From Kitasatospora albolonga (GTDB taxonomy: Bacteria > Actinomycetota > Actinomycetes > Streptomycetales > Streptomycetaceae): DNA of 64,000 nucleotides. The DNA is taken from contig CP020563.1 in NCBI GenBank assembly GCA_002082585.1, positions 4,706,001 to 4,770,000 of the forward strand. The letters are read 5' to 3'. Positions 52,484 through 60,868 of this stretch are shown one piece after another. The stretch's first letter is position 1. Each line of letters begins with the position of its first letter. A program made the translations under genes and the position numbers. Below the pieces are notes generated by a model, which saw nothing but the letters and a program-made list of their open reading frames with translations, did no database searches and had not been told where the DNA came from.

Positions 52484-52894
52484 TCAGAACTCGTTCAGGT
52501 GGCTGGTGGGCGGCGCGGGCGGTCTCGCGGTGTTCGGAGTCGACAGCTTGTCGGCCTCCTTGTCCACATCCACGGCCACCTGGATTTTGCGGAAGGCCGC
52601 CAGCGTGTCGAGCTCCTGCTCGGTGAACCCGTCCCGGCTCATCCGGACAGCGGCCTCGAGCAGCTTCATGAGCTCACGGATGCGTACGGCTTCCTTGGCC
52701 GCCGCACGGTGCTGCTTCCGGTAAGCCTTCGCCGCGGGGCCCCGCCAACGGGCTTCGATGGCGTCGACGACCGTGTCCATGCGCTGGACCTGTCTGTCGA
52801 GGTATCGCTGCATCTCGTCGAGATCATCGGCGAGCTTCGTCAAGCTCCTGTTGCTCACCCGCAGCCCGGGTTCTGCCGACACGCCCGCCCCCAT
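52484..52894 (-). CDS. WXG100-like protein, operon head
   Basis: 136 residues. Helical hairpin with the WxG motif WRGPAAKAY (LADDLDEMQRYLDRQVQRMDTVVDAIEARWRG, KQHRAAAKEAVRIRELMKLL), then a Pro-rich tail (ARPPAPPTSHLNEF). The gene ends 12 bp before the second WXG100 gene. It is the first gene of the toxin operon and likely the partner of the shorter WXG100 protein. No ESX secretion core genes are in the window. Confidence 0.78.
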   Translation of the reverse strand: MGAGVSAEPGLRVSNRSLTKLADDLDEMQRYLDRQVQRMDTVVDAIEARWRGPAAKAYRKQHRAAAKEAVRIRELMKLLEAAVRMSRDGFTEQELDTLAAFRKIQVAVDVDKEADKLSTPNTARPPAPPTSHLNEF

Positions 52895-53109
52895 GCCCAG
52901 TCACCGCTCAACTGATCAAAGATGCTCTGCTTGCGCACTTTAACAAACCGGAACAGTCGGTCACTGGGTGATCAACTTATCGTGAGGGAGTGCGTTCTCG
53001 TCATTCTCCGGCGGTTCCCGCCGCTCCGCCGCCGTGCCGATGCGAGGTTGTCACACAGGAACAGCTCCGCGGTGACACGTGAGCGCCTCCGGCGACGTAC
53101 GCTCCCCGC

Positions 53110-53637
53110 ATGGACAGCGCAGAGTACGAGCGAAAGATCGCGCACCGTTTCGCCGCCTTCGACCAGGACGGCAACGGCTACATCGATCGCGCCGACTTCA
53201 ACGCCGCAGCCGCCCGTCTGCTCACCGAGTTCGGTACGACGGCCCGCTGCGACAAGGGCCAGGCGCTCTACACCGGGGCCGAGGCGTTCTGGCAGGGCAT
53301 GGCGGGGATCGCCGATGTGGACGGGGACCAGCGGGTCACCCGTGAGGAGTTCGTGGGCGGGGCGGTGAAGCGGCTGCGGGACAGTCCCGAGCGGTTCGCG
53401 GAGATCGCCCGTCCCTTCCTGCGGGCGGCGATCGCGGTCGCGGACAGCGAGAACCAAGGTGGCCGGGCGTCGGTGGCCTCCGTGGAGCGGGCGCTGAGAG
53501 TCCTCGGGGCCGGTGCCGGGATTGCGGGTATCGCGGCCCAGAGCCTGGACACGGACCGGGACGGGCTGATCGCCGAGAGCGATGTGGTGTCCGCGCTCGC
53601 CGTGTACTTCACGGTGATCGAGCCGGACGCGCAGTAG
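53110..53637 (+). CDS. EF-hand calcium-binding protein (calerythrin-like)
   Basis: 175 residues. Clear EF-hand loops: DQDGNGYIDRADF (near residue 18), DVDGDQRVTREEF (near 68) and DTDRDGLIAESDV (near 150). A fourth segment (ADSENQGGRASVASVERAL) is degenerate. This is the calerythrin/calcium-buffer arrangement of Streptomyces. Cytoplasmic Ca2+ sensor or buffer. It faces the acyl-CoA synthetase gene across a perfect palindromic terminator. Confidence 0.92.
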   Translation: MDSAEYERKIAHRFAAFDQDGNGYIDRADFNAAAARLLTEFGTTARCDKGQALYTGAEAFWQGMAGIADVDGDQRVTREEFVGGAVKRLRDSPERFAEIARPFLRAAIAVADSENQGGRASVASVERALRVLGAGAGIAGIAAQSLDTDRDGLIAESDVVSALAVYFTVIEPDAQ

Positions 53638-53652
53638 TTCCGGGCGCGGGAC

Positions 53653-53680
53653 GTACGGGAGCGGCGCGCCGCTCCCGTAC
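53653..53680. terminator. Perfect 28-nt palindromic terminator
   Basis: The 14-nt half GTACGGGAGCGGCG is followed directly by its reverse complement. It sits midway between the stops of the EF-hand gene (plus) and the acyl-CoA synthetase gene (minus). Confidence 0.7.
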
Positions 53681-53696
53681 CTGACGTACGCGCTCC

Positions 53697-55268
53697 TCAC
53701 CCGCCGAACCGCTCCCGCAGCTGGTACTTGAGCACCTTGCGCAGTGTCTCGTTGCGGGGCAGGGCGTCGAGCACCTCCAGTTGCTCGGGCACCTTGTGGA
53801 CCGAGAGCCCCGCGGCCCGCAGATGGGCCGCCAGCCCGGCCAGGGTCGGCGTGGGTGCGCCCGGTGTCCGCTCGACCACCGCGCAGACGCGTTCGCCGCG
53901 CTCGGCGTCCGGGAGCCCGATCACCGCCGCGTCCGCCACGGCCGGGTGGGTGTGGAGCAGGTCCTCGATCTCCTTGGCGGAGATGTTCTCGCCCTTGCGG
54001 ATGATGATGTCCTTCAGCCGCCCGGTGAGCGTGAGGTGTCCGCTCTCCCGGAGCCGGCCCAGGTCCCCGGTGATCAGGAACCCGTCCGCGTCGAAGGCGG
54101 CGGCCGAGGCGGCGGGGTCCAGATAGCCCCGGCAGACCGCCTCCCCGCGCAGCCGTACCTCGCCCTCCACGCCGTACGGGAGCGGCTTCCCCTGCTCGTC
54201 GGTGATCCGGATCTCCATCCCCTCCGGCGGCCGTCCCTCGGTCAGGGCCAGGTGTTCCGGGGTGTCGTCCGGGGCGCCCATGGTGATCATCGGGACCTCG
54301 GTCATCCCGTACCCGTGGGTGAGCTGGACCCCCATCTCCCGCACCACCGCGTGGTACACCTCCGGCGGCTTCGGCGCCCCGCCGCCCGCGAGGAGGCGGA
54401 GGGAGGGGATGAGGCGCCGGTCCGGGGCCTTGCGCTGCTCGGCCAGGAACATCGCGTAGAAGGCCGTCGAGCCGCCCGCCACGGTGACCCCGTGCCGCCG
54501 GTACTCCGCCAGCGCGTCCGGCAGCGCGAACTGCTCGAACATCACCGCCGGGAACCCGTACAGCAGGAGCATCACCGTGTAGTCGGGCCCGGCGACATGC
54601 GCGTACGGGAACGCCATCGAGCCCACGTCGTCCGCCGAGAGCTTCAGGGCGTGGGCGAGGCAGGACCCGCCCGCGATCAGCGAACGGTCCGTGTGCAGCA
54701 CGCCCTTGGGGTCGGAGGTGGTGCCCGAGGTCCAGTAGATCCAGCGGACCTCGGTGCCGGTCGAGGGCTCCGGTGGGGGTGGCAGCGTCGTCGGATCGCC
54801 GTCGGGGAGGTCTTCGTACGCCTCGAAGTCCCTTGGTGCGTCCGGGAGTTCGCAGGCGATCCGCTCCGCCATCGCCGTGTGGTCGAAGCCGCGCCACACC
54901 CCCGGTACGGCGAAGAACGCGGCCCCCGACTCCCGTAGCGCGAACCGCACTTCGCGGTCCCGGTAGAACGGGATGACCGGGCTCTGTACGGCCCCGAGCC
55001 GGGTCAGGGCGAAGGAGAGCAGGGCCGTCTCCAGCCGGGTCGGCAGCTGCCAGGCGACCACGCTGCCCGCCCGCACCCCCATTCCGTACAGCCCGGCGGC
55101 GACCCGTTCGGCCCGGTCCCGCAGCTGCCCGAAGGTCAGGGAGCGGTCCTCCTGGAGCAGGACCGGGCGGTCGGGGGTGAGGGCGGCGCGGGCCTCGATC
55201 AGCTCCCAGAAGGTGCGGGAGGAACTCAGCGCGTGCGCGGTCGCGGTCACGTCGTTCACGGCGGTCAC
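53697..55268 (-). CDS. Acyl-CoA synthetase (AMP-forming, class I adenylating)
   Basis: 523 residues from GTG, GGAGGG 6 nt upstream. It activates a carboxylic acid with ATP and CoA. Adenylation motifs: A3 YWTSGTTSDPKGVLHT, A4/5 region AFPYAHVAGPDYTVML and HGYGMTEVPM, A7 ITGDLGRL, A8 GRLKDIIIRKGENIS and A10 LPRNETLRKVLKYQL with the catalytic Lys. Length and motif spacing resemble acid-CoA ligases of aromatic or branched acid catabolism. It is divergent from the amidohydrolase gene, with two operator-like palindromes between them, and belongs to the catabolic cluster. Confidence 0.9.
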   Translation of the reverse strand: MTAVNDVTATAHALSSSRTFWELIEARAALTPDRPVLLQEDRSLTFGQLRDRAERVAAGLYGMGVRAGSVVAWQLPTRLETALLSFALTRLGAVQSPVIPFYRDREVRFALRESGAAFFAVPGVWRGFDHTAMAERIACELPDAPRDFEAYEDLPDGDPTTLPPPPEPSTGTEVRWIYWTSGTTSDPKGVLHTDRSLIAGGSCLAHALKLSADDVGSMAFPYAHVAGPDYTVMLLLYGFPAVMFEQFALPDALAEYRRHGVTVAGGSTAFYAMFLAEQRKAPDRRLIPSLRLLAGGGAPKPPEVYHAVVREMGVQLTHGYGMTEVPMITMGAPDDTPEHLALTEGRPPEGMEIRITDEQGKPLPYGVEGEVRLRGEAVCRGYLDPAASAAAFDADGFLITGDLGRLRESGHLTLTGRLKDIIIRKGENISAKEIEDLLHTHPAVADAAVIGLPDAERGERVCAVVERTPGAPTPTLAGLAAHLRAAGLSVHKVPEQLEVLDALPRNETLRKVLKYQLRERFGG

Positions 55269-55283
55269 AGGGGTCCCTCCGAA

Positions 55284-55298
55284 CTGACGGCCAGTCAG
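55284..55298. promoter_or_regulatory. Operator-like palindrome A (acyl-CoA synthetase promoter)
   Basis: CTGACGGCCAGTCAG, arms CTGAC/GTCAG, 16 bp upstream of the acyl-CoA synthetase start. It is related to the palindromes at 55373 and 60831. Confidence 0.5.
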
Positions 55299-55372
55299 AT
55301 AGTGCGGAGAGCGTAGGGCTCCGCGCCTTGTCGGTCCAGGGGTGCGGGGCTAGCCTGAGTGCCGCAAGCGCA

Positions 55373-55389
55373 TCTGACGGACCATCAGA
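55373..55389. promoter_or_regulatory. Operator-like palindrome B (amidohydrolase promoter)
   Basis: TCTGACGGACCATCAGA, arms TCTGA/TCAGA plus GG/CC, about 58 bp upstream of the amidohydrolase ATG. TetR-family repressors of acyl-CoA catabolism commonly bind sites of this size and symmetry. Confidence 0.55.
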
Positions 55390-55446
55390 AAGCACCTGGG
55401 GCCGGTGAAAGAGCCGACAGGTGCGCCGGAGGGGACGGCACACGCC

Positions 55447-56664
55447 ATGACGGATGACGGCACCACGACGGAGTCGGAACTGCCCCGGATCGTCAGCGTC
55501 GACGACCATGTGATCGAACCCGCGCACCTCTTCTCCACCTGGCTGCCCGCGAAGTACCGCGAGCGCGGGCCCCAGCCGCTGACGGCGGGCATCGGGGAGC
55601 TGGCGTACACGGGCGGGAAGTACGTCATCACGATGGACCCGGACGGCCCGCCGACCGACTGGTGGATCTACGAGGACCTCAAGTTCCCGTACAAGCGGAA
55701 CATCGCCGCCGTCGGCTTCGACCGCGACGACATGACGCTGGAGGGCATCACCCGGGCCGAGATGCGCCCCGGCTGCTGGGACCCGGCCGAGCGCCTCAAG
55801 GACATGGACCTCAACCATGTCGAGGCGTCCCTCTGCTTCCCCACCTTCCCGCGCTTCTGCGGGCAGACCTTCGCCGAGGCGCACGACAAGGAGGTCGCCC
55901 TCGCCTGCGTGCGCGCGTACAACGACTGGATGGTGGAGGAGTGGTGCGGCGACAGCGGGGGCCGCCTCATCCCGCTCTGCATCATCCCGCTCTGGGACAT
56001 CGGCCTCGCGGTCGCGGAGGTCAGGCGGAACGCGGCCCGGGGCGTCCGCGCGGTCACCTTCTCCGAGATCCCCACCTACCTCGGCCTGCCCTCCATCCAC
56101 ACCGGCTACTGGGACCCCTTCTTCGCGGTCTGCCAGGAGACCGGCACCGTCGTCAACATGCACATCGGCTCCAGCTCCCAGATGCCCGCCGCGTCCCCGG
56201 ACGCGCCCCCCGCCGTACAGGCGTCGCTCTCCTTCAACAACGCGATGGCCTCGATGATGGACTTCCTCTTCAGCGGGGTGCTGGTGAAGTTCCCGACGCT
56301 CAAACTGGCGTACAGCGAGGGCCAGATGGGGTGGATTCCGTACGCCCTGGAGCGCGCCGACGACGTGTGGGAGGAGCACCGGGCGTGGGGCGGGGTGCGC
56401 GATCTGATCCCCGAGCCGCCGTCCACGTACTACTACCGCCAGATGTTCTGCTGCTTCTTCCGCGACAAGCACGGCATCGCCTCGCTGGACGTCGTCGGCC
56501 GTGACAACGCCACCTTCGAGACCGACTACCCGCACGTGGACTCGACCTTCCCGCACACCAAGGAGGTCGCGCTCGACCACGTCAAGGGACTGGACGAGGA
56601 GACCGTCCACAAACTGATGCGCGGAAACGCCATCCGGATGCTCGGCCTGGACCTGGACACGTAG
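55447..56664 (+). CDS. Amidohydrolase-family (metal-dependent hydrolase) protein
   Basis: 405 residues from ATG (MTDDGTTTE); GGAGGGG is 12 nt before it, and a GTG 42 nt upstream is an alternative. Amidohydrolase-2 (PF04909-like) features: IVSVDDHVIEPAHLFSTWLP (D-x-H at the first strand), NHVEASLCFPTFPRFCGQ, then ARAYNDWM-like and IIPLWDIGLAVAEVRRN. VNMHIGSSSQMP and the terminal ETDYPHVDSTFPHT (Asp metal ligand) complete the barrel. Substrate is unknown; in this context it may hydrolyse a ring or acyl intermediate of the catabolic pathway. The next gene begins 10 bp after its stop. Confidence 0.85.
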   Translation: MTDDGTTTESELPRIVSVDDHVIEPAHLFSTWLPAKYRERGPQPLTAGIGELAYTGGKYVITMDPDGPPTDWWIYEDLKFPYKRNIAAVGFDRDDMTLEGITRAEMRPGCWDPAERLKDMDLNHVEASLCFPTFPRFCGQTFAEAHDKEVALACVRAYNDWMVEEWCGDSGGRLIPLCIIPLWDIGLAVAEVRRNAARGVRAVTFSEIPTYLGLPSIHTGYWDPFFAVCQETGTVVNMHIGSSSQMPAASPDAPPAVQASLSFNNAMASMMDFLFSGVLVKFPTLKLAYSEGQMGWIPYALERADDVWEEHRAWGGVRDLIPEPPSTYYYRQMFCCFFRDKHGIASLDVVGRDNATFETDYPHVDSTFPHTKEVALDHVKGLDEETVHKLMRGNAIRMLGLDLDT

Positions 56665-56674
56665 GGGCCCGGTC

Positions 56675-57832
56675 GTGGATCTCGCGTACACGGAGGCCGA
56701 GGAGGAGTTCCGGGGGCGGCTGAGGGAGTGGCTGGCCGCCGTGCTCCCCGGGCTGCCCCCCAAGCCCTCGCCCGACGACTGGCCCGCGCGCCGGGCGTAC
56801 GACACCACCTGGCAGCGGATGCTGTACGACGCCGGGTACGCGGGTCTGCACTGGCCGGTGGACGCGGGCGGGCGGGGCGCCACCCCGACCCAGCACCTGA
56901 TCTTCCTGGAGGAGACGGAGAAGGCCGGGGCGCCCTATGTCGGGGCCAACTTCGTCGGGCTGCTGCACGCGGGCCCGACCATCGCCGCCGAGGGGACGGC
57001 CGCGCAGCGGGCCCGCTGGCTGCCGCCCGTGCTGCGCGGGGACGAGATCTGGTGCCAGGGGTTCAGCGAGCCGGACGCGGGCTCCGACCTGGCCGCCCTG
57101 CGCACGCGGGCGGTGCGCGACAGCGACGACTACGTGGTCACCGGCCAGAAGATCTGGACCTCGCACGCGGAGGTGGCCGACTGGTGCGAACTGCTGGTGC
57201 GGACGGACCCGGAGGCGCCGAAGCACCGGGGGATCAGCTGGCTGGCGATGCCGATGGACGCGCCCGGCATCACGGTCCGGCCGCTGCGGACACCGGCCGG
57301 GTCGACGGAGTTCGCCGAGGTGTTCCTCGACGAGGTCCGGGTGCCCGTACGGAACCGGGTCGGCGCCGAGAACGACGGCTGGCGGGTCACCATGGTCACC
57401 CTCTCCTTCGAACGCGGTACGGCCTTCGTCGGCGAGGTCGTCGCCTGCCGCCGCACCCTGGAGGCACTCGCCGCCGAGGCCCGGCGCAACGGGCGCTGGG
57501 ACGACCTCGTACTGCGCCGCCGCCTCGGCCGCCTGAACGCCGAGTTCCGGGCCCTGTGGCGGCTCACGCAGTGGAACGTCGGTGAGTCGCAGCGCACGGG
57601 CGGGGTCCCGGGCACCGGCGGCTCGGTCTTCAAGCTGCGCTACTCCGGCGCCCGGCAGGAGCTGTACGAGGCGGCGGCGGAGGTGCTGGGCGCGGAAGGG
57701 GCCTTCGACCTGGACCGGGAATGGGTCCTGGACCGGCTCTCCTCCCTCGCGTACACGATCGCCGCCGGTACCTCGCAGATCCAGCGGAACATCGTCGCCG
57801 AGCGCATCCTCGGCCTCCCGAAGGGGCGCTGA
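56675..57832 (+). CDS. Acyl-CoA dehydrogenase
   Basis: 385 residues from GTG, 10 bp after the amidohydrolase. ACAD fold: N-terminal helices (EEFRGRLREWLAAVLPGL), the beta core WCQGFSEPDAGSDLAALRTRAVRDSDDYVVTGQKIWTSHAEVADWCELLV (FAD/substrate region), and C-terminal helices ending AAGTSQIQRNIVAERILGLPKGR. It probably oxidises an acyl-CoA with FAD. It is followed 6 bp later by a second, shorter ACAD-like protein, an arrangement typical of actinobacterial alpha2beta2 heterotetrameric FadE enzymes. Confidence 0.9.
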   Translation: MDLAYTEAEEEFRGRLREWLAAVLPGLPPKPSPDDWPARRAYDTTWQRMLYDAGYAGLHWPVDAGGRGATPTQHLIFLEETEKAGAPYVGANFVGLLHAGPTIAAEGTAAQRARWLPPVLRGDEIWCQGFSEPDAGSDLAALRTRAVRDSDDYVVTGQKIWTSHAEVADWCELLVRTDPEAPKHRGISWLAMPMDAPGITVRPLRTPAGSTEFAEVFLDEVRVPVRNRVGAENDGWRVTMVTLSFERGTAFVGEVVACRRTLEALAAEARRNGRWDDLVLRRRLGRLNAEFRALWRLTQWNVGESQRTGGVPGTGGSVFKLRYSGARQELYEAAAEVLGAEGAFDLDREWVLDRLSSLAYTIAAGTSQIQRNIVAERILGLPKGR

Positions 57833-57838
57833 CCTGCC

Positions 57839-58888
57839 ATGGACTTCCAGCTCTCGGACGACCAGCGGGCCCTGCGGTCCGGGATGCGCGACCTGCTCGG
57901 GGCGGTGTTCGACCGGGACCGGATGCGGGCGGCGGTGGAGCGGGGCGGGGGCCTGGACCGTTCGCTGTGGCGGGAGCTGGGGGCGGCCGGACTCTTCGCG
58001 CTGCGGCTGCCGGAGGAGGCGGGCGGGGTGGGCCTCGGGCTGCCGGAGGCGGTGCTGCTCTTCGAGGAGGCCGGCCGGGCGCTGCTGCCGGGCCCGCTGG
58101 TGGCCACGCACCTGGCGGCGGGGGTGGTGAAGGGGGCCGCCGAGGGGGAGGCGGTGGTGACGGTCGCGGAGGGGGGCGGGCGGCCGGTGGCGGACCTGGA
58201 GGGCGCGGACGCGGTGCTGGTGGCGGGGGAGGGGCTGCGGGGTCTCGTGGCGGGGGGTGTGCTGGCGGGGGAGGGGCTGCGGGACTTCGTGGCGGGGGCG
58301 AGGGCCGTACGGTCGGTGGACCCGCTGACTCCGCTGCACCGGGTGGAGGGGTTCCGGCGCGCTGAGGGGCCTGCGGGGGGCGCGGAGGCGCATCAGGCGG
58401 AGGGGCTCGCGAGGACCTCGGAGGCGTACCCCGGCGCACTTCGCCGCGAAGGGGCGCTTCTCACTGCTGCCGAACAACTCGGAAGCGCCGCGCGCACCAC
58501 CGACATGGCCGTTCAACACGCCGGTACGCGCCAACAGTTCGGTTCGCTCATCGGTTCGTTCCAGGCGGTCAAACACCTCTGCGCCGACATGCTCGCCCGC
58601 ACCGAGCCGGCCCGTGCCGCCCTGTACGCCGCCGCGCTGACCGGCGATCCGGTGGAGATCGCGGCGGCCAAGCTGCTCGCCGACGAGGCCGCCGTACGCA
58701 ACGCACGGGACTGCCTCCAGATCCACGGCGGTATGGGGTTCACCTGGGAGGCAGATGTTCACCTCCACCTGAAACGGGCCTGGCTCCGGGCGGCCCGGTG
58801 GCTCACGGCGGCGGAGGCGGAGGAGCTCCTGGCCGCCGGTCTGACCCCCGTACGCCCGCTGTACGGCGGTTCAGCGGCACATGGTTGA
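57839..58888 (+). CDS. Acyl-CoA dehydrogenase-like protein, possible partner subunit
   Basis: 349 residues. The N-terminus (MDFQLSDDQRALRSGMRDLL) and C-terminal helices (AGTRQQFGSLIGSFQAVKH, LQIHGGMGFTWEADVHLHLKRAW) match ACADs. The middle beta domain (about residues 100-200) is replaced by a Gly/Ala/Val-rich low-complexity stretch (VTVAEGGGRPVADLEGADAV, LVAGEGLRGLVAGGVLAGEG) with weak ACAD similarity. This suggests a divergent or non-catalytic subunit that pairs with the preceding ACAD. The DNA of this stretch is extremely G-rich. The two genes are 6 bp apart. Confidence 0.82.
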   Translation: MDFQLSDDQRALRSGMRDLLGAVFDRDRMRAAVERGGGLDRSLWRELGAAGLFALRLPEEAGGVGLGLPEAVLLFEEAGRALLPGPLVATHLAAGVVKGAAEGEAVVTVAEGGGRPVADLEGADAVLVAGEGLRGLVAGGVLAGEGLRDFVAGARAVRSVDPLTPLHRVEGFRRAEGPAGGAEAHQAEGLARTSEAYPGALRREGALLTAAEQLGSAARTTDMAVQHAGTRQQFGSLIGSFQAVKHLCADMLARTEPARAALYAAALTGDPVEIAAAKLLADEAAVRNARDCLQIHGGMGFTWEADVHLHLKRAWLRAARWLTAAEAEELLAAGLTPVRPLYGGSAAHG

Positions 58889-59325
58889 CGGCCGGACGAA
58901 GCAGGGGGCGGAGGGTGACTCAGTGCAGTCGGTCGGCGTCGATACCGGGTTGTGTCCTTTGCGTGATTCGTCACCGGGTGGAGTCGGCGCCGGGCTCGGG
59001 TACGCTCCGTGGGATGCGAGTGGTTCTGGAACCGGGCGATCCGGGGGCGGCCTGTGCGGCGGCTCCGGTCCGGGGCGAGGGCTCTTGCCGGAGATGTGCC
59101 GGGCCTGCCCGGGAAGCGATTCTCGCGGTCTCTGCGCGCTCCTGTTCGACTCCCCGCAGCGTGCGTCGCACAGTATGCACCACGCGTACTCCTTCGCGCT
59201 GGAATATGCCCGAAGCGCTTGTTGCGGTGACTGTACGTCAACCATGCTGTCGCGTAAGGGAATCACGTTCCGTGACCCTGAGGAGGCGCGAGGCGATGTG
59301 TCCGCCGGTTCGGATGGTGTGAGCG
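58889..59325. other. Intergenic region before the HATPase gene
   Basis: About 440 bp. An open frame from ATG 59014 to 59322 and overlapping frames on the other strand lack convincing codon use or homology. A possible -10 (TACGCT at 59001) precedes that ATG. I do not call a gene. Confidence 0.45.
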
Positions 59326-59832
59326 GTGCAGGTGCTTCAGGTTCAGCTGGAGGTCGGTCCCGATCCCGCAGAGGTGGGACGGGCCCGTAGGTGGGCGCGG
59401 TCGCGCCTGGTCGGATCGGGGATAGGGGATGACGAGCCGCTCGCGGAGACGCTCATCCTGCTGATCTCGGAGCTGGTCACCAACGCGGTCGTCCATACGG
59501 GCTGCCCGGCGGTGCTCCGGATGCTGTTCGGCGGGTCCGGGGCCTCCGGCGCGGCCGGGACGGTCCGGGTGGAGGTCGCCGACGCCAGCGACTGCCCGCC
59601 CCGCCCGCGCCACGCGCAGGGCGAGGACACGGGCGGCCGGGGCCTGGAGCTGGTGGACGGCCTCGCCGACCGCTGGGGCTGGCAGCGGGAGGGCGCCGGG
59701 AAGCAGATCTGGTGCGAGGTGGACCGGAGCGGCCCCGTGGCCAAGGAGGCGCCGCCGAAGGTCGTGGTGCAGGGCGGCGAGATCTGCGAGCCGCCCGTCT
59801 GCGTCTTCACGAACGCGCCGGGCCTGGCCTGA
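59326..59832 (+). CDS. ATP-binding (HATPase_c) anti-sigma-type regulatory protein
   Basis: 168 residues from GTG. The Streptomyces RsbW-like HATPase pattern is clear: RRWARSRLVGSGIGDDEPLAETLILLISELVTNAVVHTG (N box ELVTNAVVH), RVEVADASDCPPRPRHAQ (G1 region), then GGRGLELVDGLADRWGW (G2). A C-terminal extension with two Cys (EICEPPVCVF) is unusual. It is expected to bind ATP and to sequester a sigma factor or phosphorylate a STAS partner in the cytoplasm. It interrupts the catabolic cluster and need not belong to it. Confidence 0.85.
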   Translation: MQVLQVQLEVGPDPAEVGRARRWARSRLVGSGIGDDEPLAETLILLISELVTNAVVHTGCPAVLRMLFGGSGASGAAGTVRVEVADASDCPPRPRHAQGEDTGGRGLELVDGLADRWGWQREGAGKQIWCEVDRSGPVAKEAPPKVVVQGGEICEPPVCVFTNAPGLA

Positions 59833-59857
59833 GAGCTCCTTCCGGGCTCCGCGGGAT

Positions 59858-60784
59858 CTACAGCACCGCGACCGGGGCGACCGGGGAGCCGGTGGCCCCG
59901 GCGAACGGCTCCGGCGCGGCGGTGAGCAGGAACGCGTACCGCCCCTCCTCCGCACAGGCTGTGGACAGCGCCTCCAGGTCCCAGTTCTGGCCCTGGAGCA
60001 TGCCCATCTCGACGAGGTGGAGGGCGTGCACGGGCATCCACAGGCCCTCGATCTCCGGCGGGAAGACCTCGAAGGTCAGGGTGTCGTTGGCGACCGCCGC
60101 CACGTCCCGGGCGTGGAACCACTCGGGCGTGCGCACGGACAGCCCGGGTGACGGATGGCCGTACGCGTGCCGGTCCCCGGCCAGGACGACCCGCACCTGC
60201 CCGGTCCGTACGAGGACGATGTCCCCGGCCCGTACGCGTACGCCCCCGAACTCCTCCGCCGCGTCCAGGTCCTCCGGCGTGACGGCGTGCCCGCCTGCCA
60301 GCCGGTCCACGCCCCGGGCGCGCGCGACATCCAGCAGCACCCCGCGTGACACCAGGTGCCCCACGGTGGCGATCGACGAGAACCGCGCGCCCGCGTGCGC
60401 CGTGATGGTGTCCGCCGGGCGGCCGTTGTAGATCCGCCCGCTGTGCGAGACATGGGTCAGGGCGTCCCAGTGGGTGGCGGCCTGGAGTCCCATGGTGACG
60501 GTGTCGTCGCTGGTGGCGACGGCCCCCGGCCCGAACATCTCCTGGTTGATCTGGACCATGGTGTGCAGCGGGTCGATCCGGCCCGGGATGAGCCCGCTCT
60601 GCACCCCGCCCTGCCGGAGCGGGAGCGCGAGCGGTATCCGGCGGCCGGTGCGGACGGTGGCGACGGCCTCCCGGACGACGGCGTCGGTGATCAGGTTGAG
60701 CGTCCCGCGCTCGTCGTCCTCCCCCCACCGGCCCCAGTTGTTCACGCGCTTCGCGATCTCGTGGAACTCGGCGGGCAGGGACAT
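59858..60784 (-). CDS. Cyclase-family (kynurenine formamidase-like) metal-dependent hydrolase
   Basis: 308 residues from ATG, GGAGG 6 nt upstream. Key region: QAATHWDALTHVSHSG, corresponding to the H-x-G-T-H-x-D metal motif in the degenerate H-W-D-x-L-x-H form common in this group. Also present are AHAGARFSSIATVGHLVSRGVLLDVAR and GDIVLVRTGQVR. It belongs to the putative cyclase family (PF04199), hydrolysing amide or ester intermediates with Mn or Zn. In this cluster it may open a cyclic intermediate. It diverges from the SDR gene across operator C. Confidence 0.85.
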   Translation of the reverse strand: MSLPAEFHEIAKRVNNWGRWGEDDERGTLNLITDAVVREAVATVRTGRRIPLALPLRQGGVQSGLIPGRIDPLHTMVQINQEMFGPGAVATSDDTVTMGLQAATHWDALTHVSHSGRIYNGRPADTITAHAGARFSSIATVGHLVSRGVLLDVARARGVDRLAGGHAVTPEDLDAAEEFGGVRVRAGDIVLVRTGQVRVVLAGDRHAYGHPSPGLSVRTPEWFHARDVAAVANDTLTFEVFPPEIEGLWMPVHALHLVEMGMLQGQNWDLEALSTACAEEGRYAFLLTAAPEPFAGATGSPVAPVAVL

Positions 60785-60830
60785 GGGGGCCTCCTGGGTC
60801 TTGTGCCGGGGCATCCGGCTGCCCGTAAAA

Positions 60831-60847
60831 TCTAACGGTCCGTCAGA
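60831..60847. promoter_or_regulatory. Operator-like palindrome C (cyclase/SDR divergent promoter)
   Basis: TCTAACGGTCCGTCAGA, a near-perfect 17-mer palindrome sharing its core (ACGG-x-CC and TCAGA) with the site at 55373. It lies 22 bp upstream of the SDR start. Confidence 0.55.
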
Positions 60848-60868
60848 AACCGCGAGAAGGGGCCGGGC

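Noticed and set aside
59014..59322. A 102-codon frame just before the HATPase gene
   Set aside because: It ends next to the HATPase start and has a possible -10, but the protein is Cys/Arg-rich without any family and competing frames exist on both strands.
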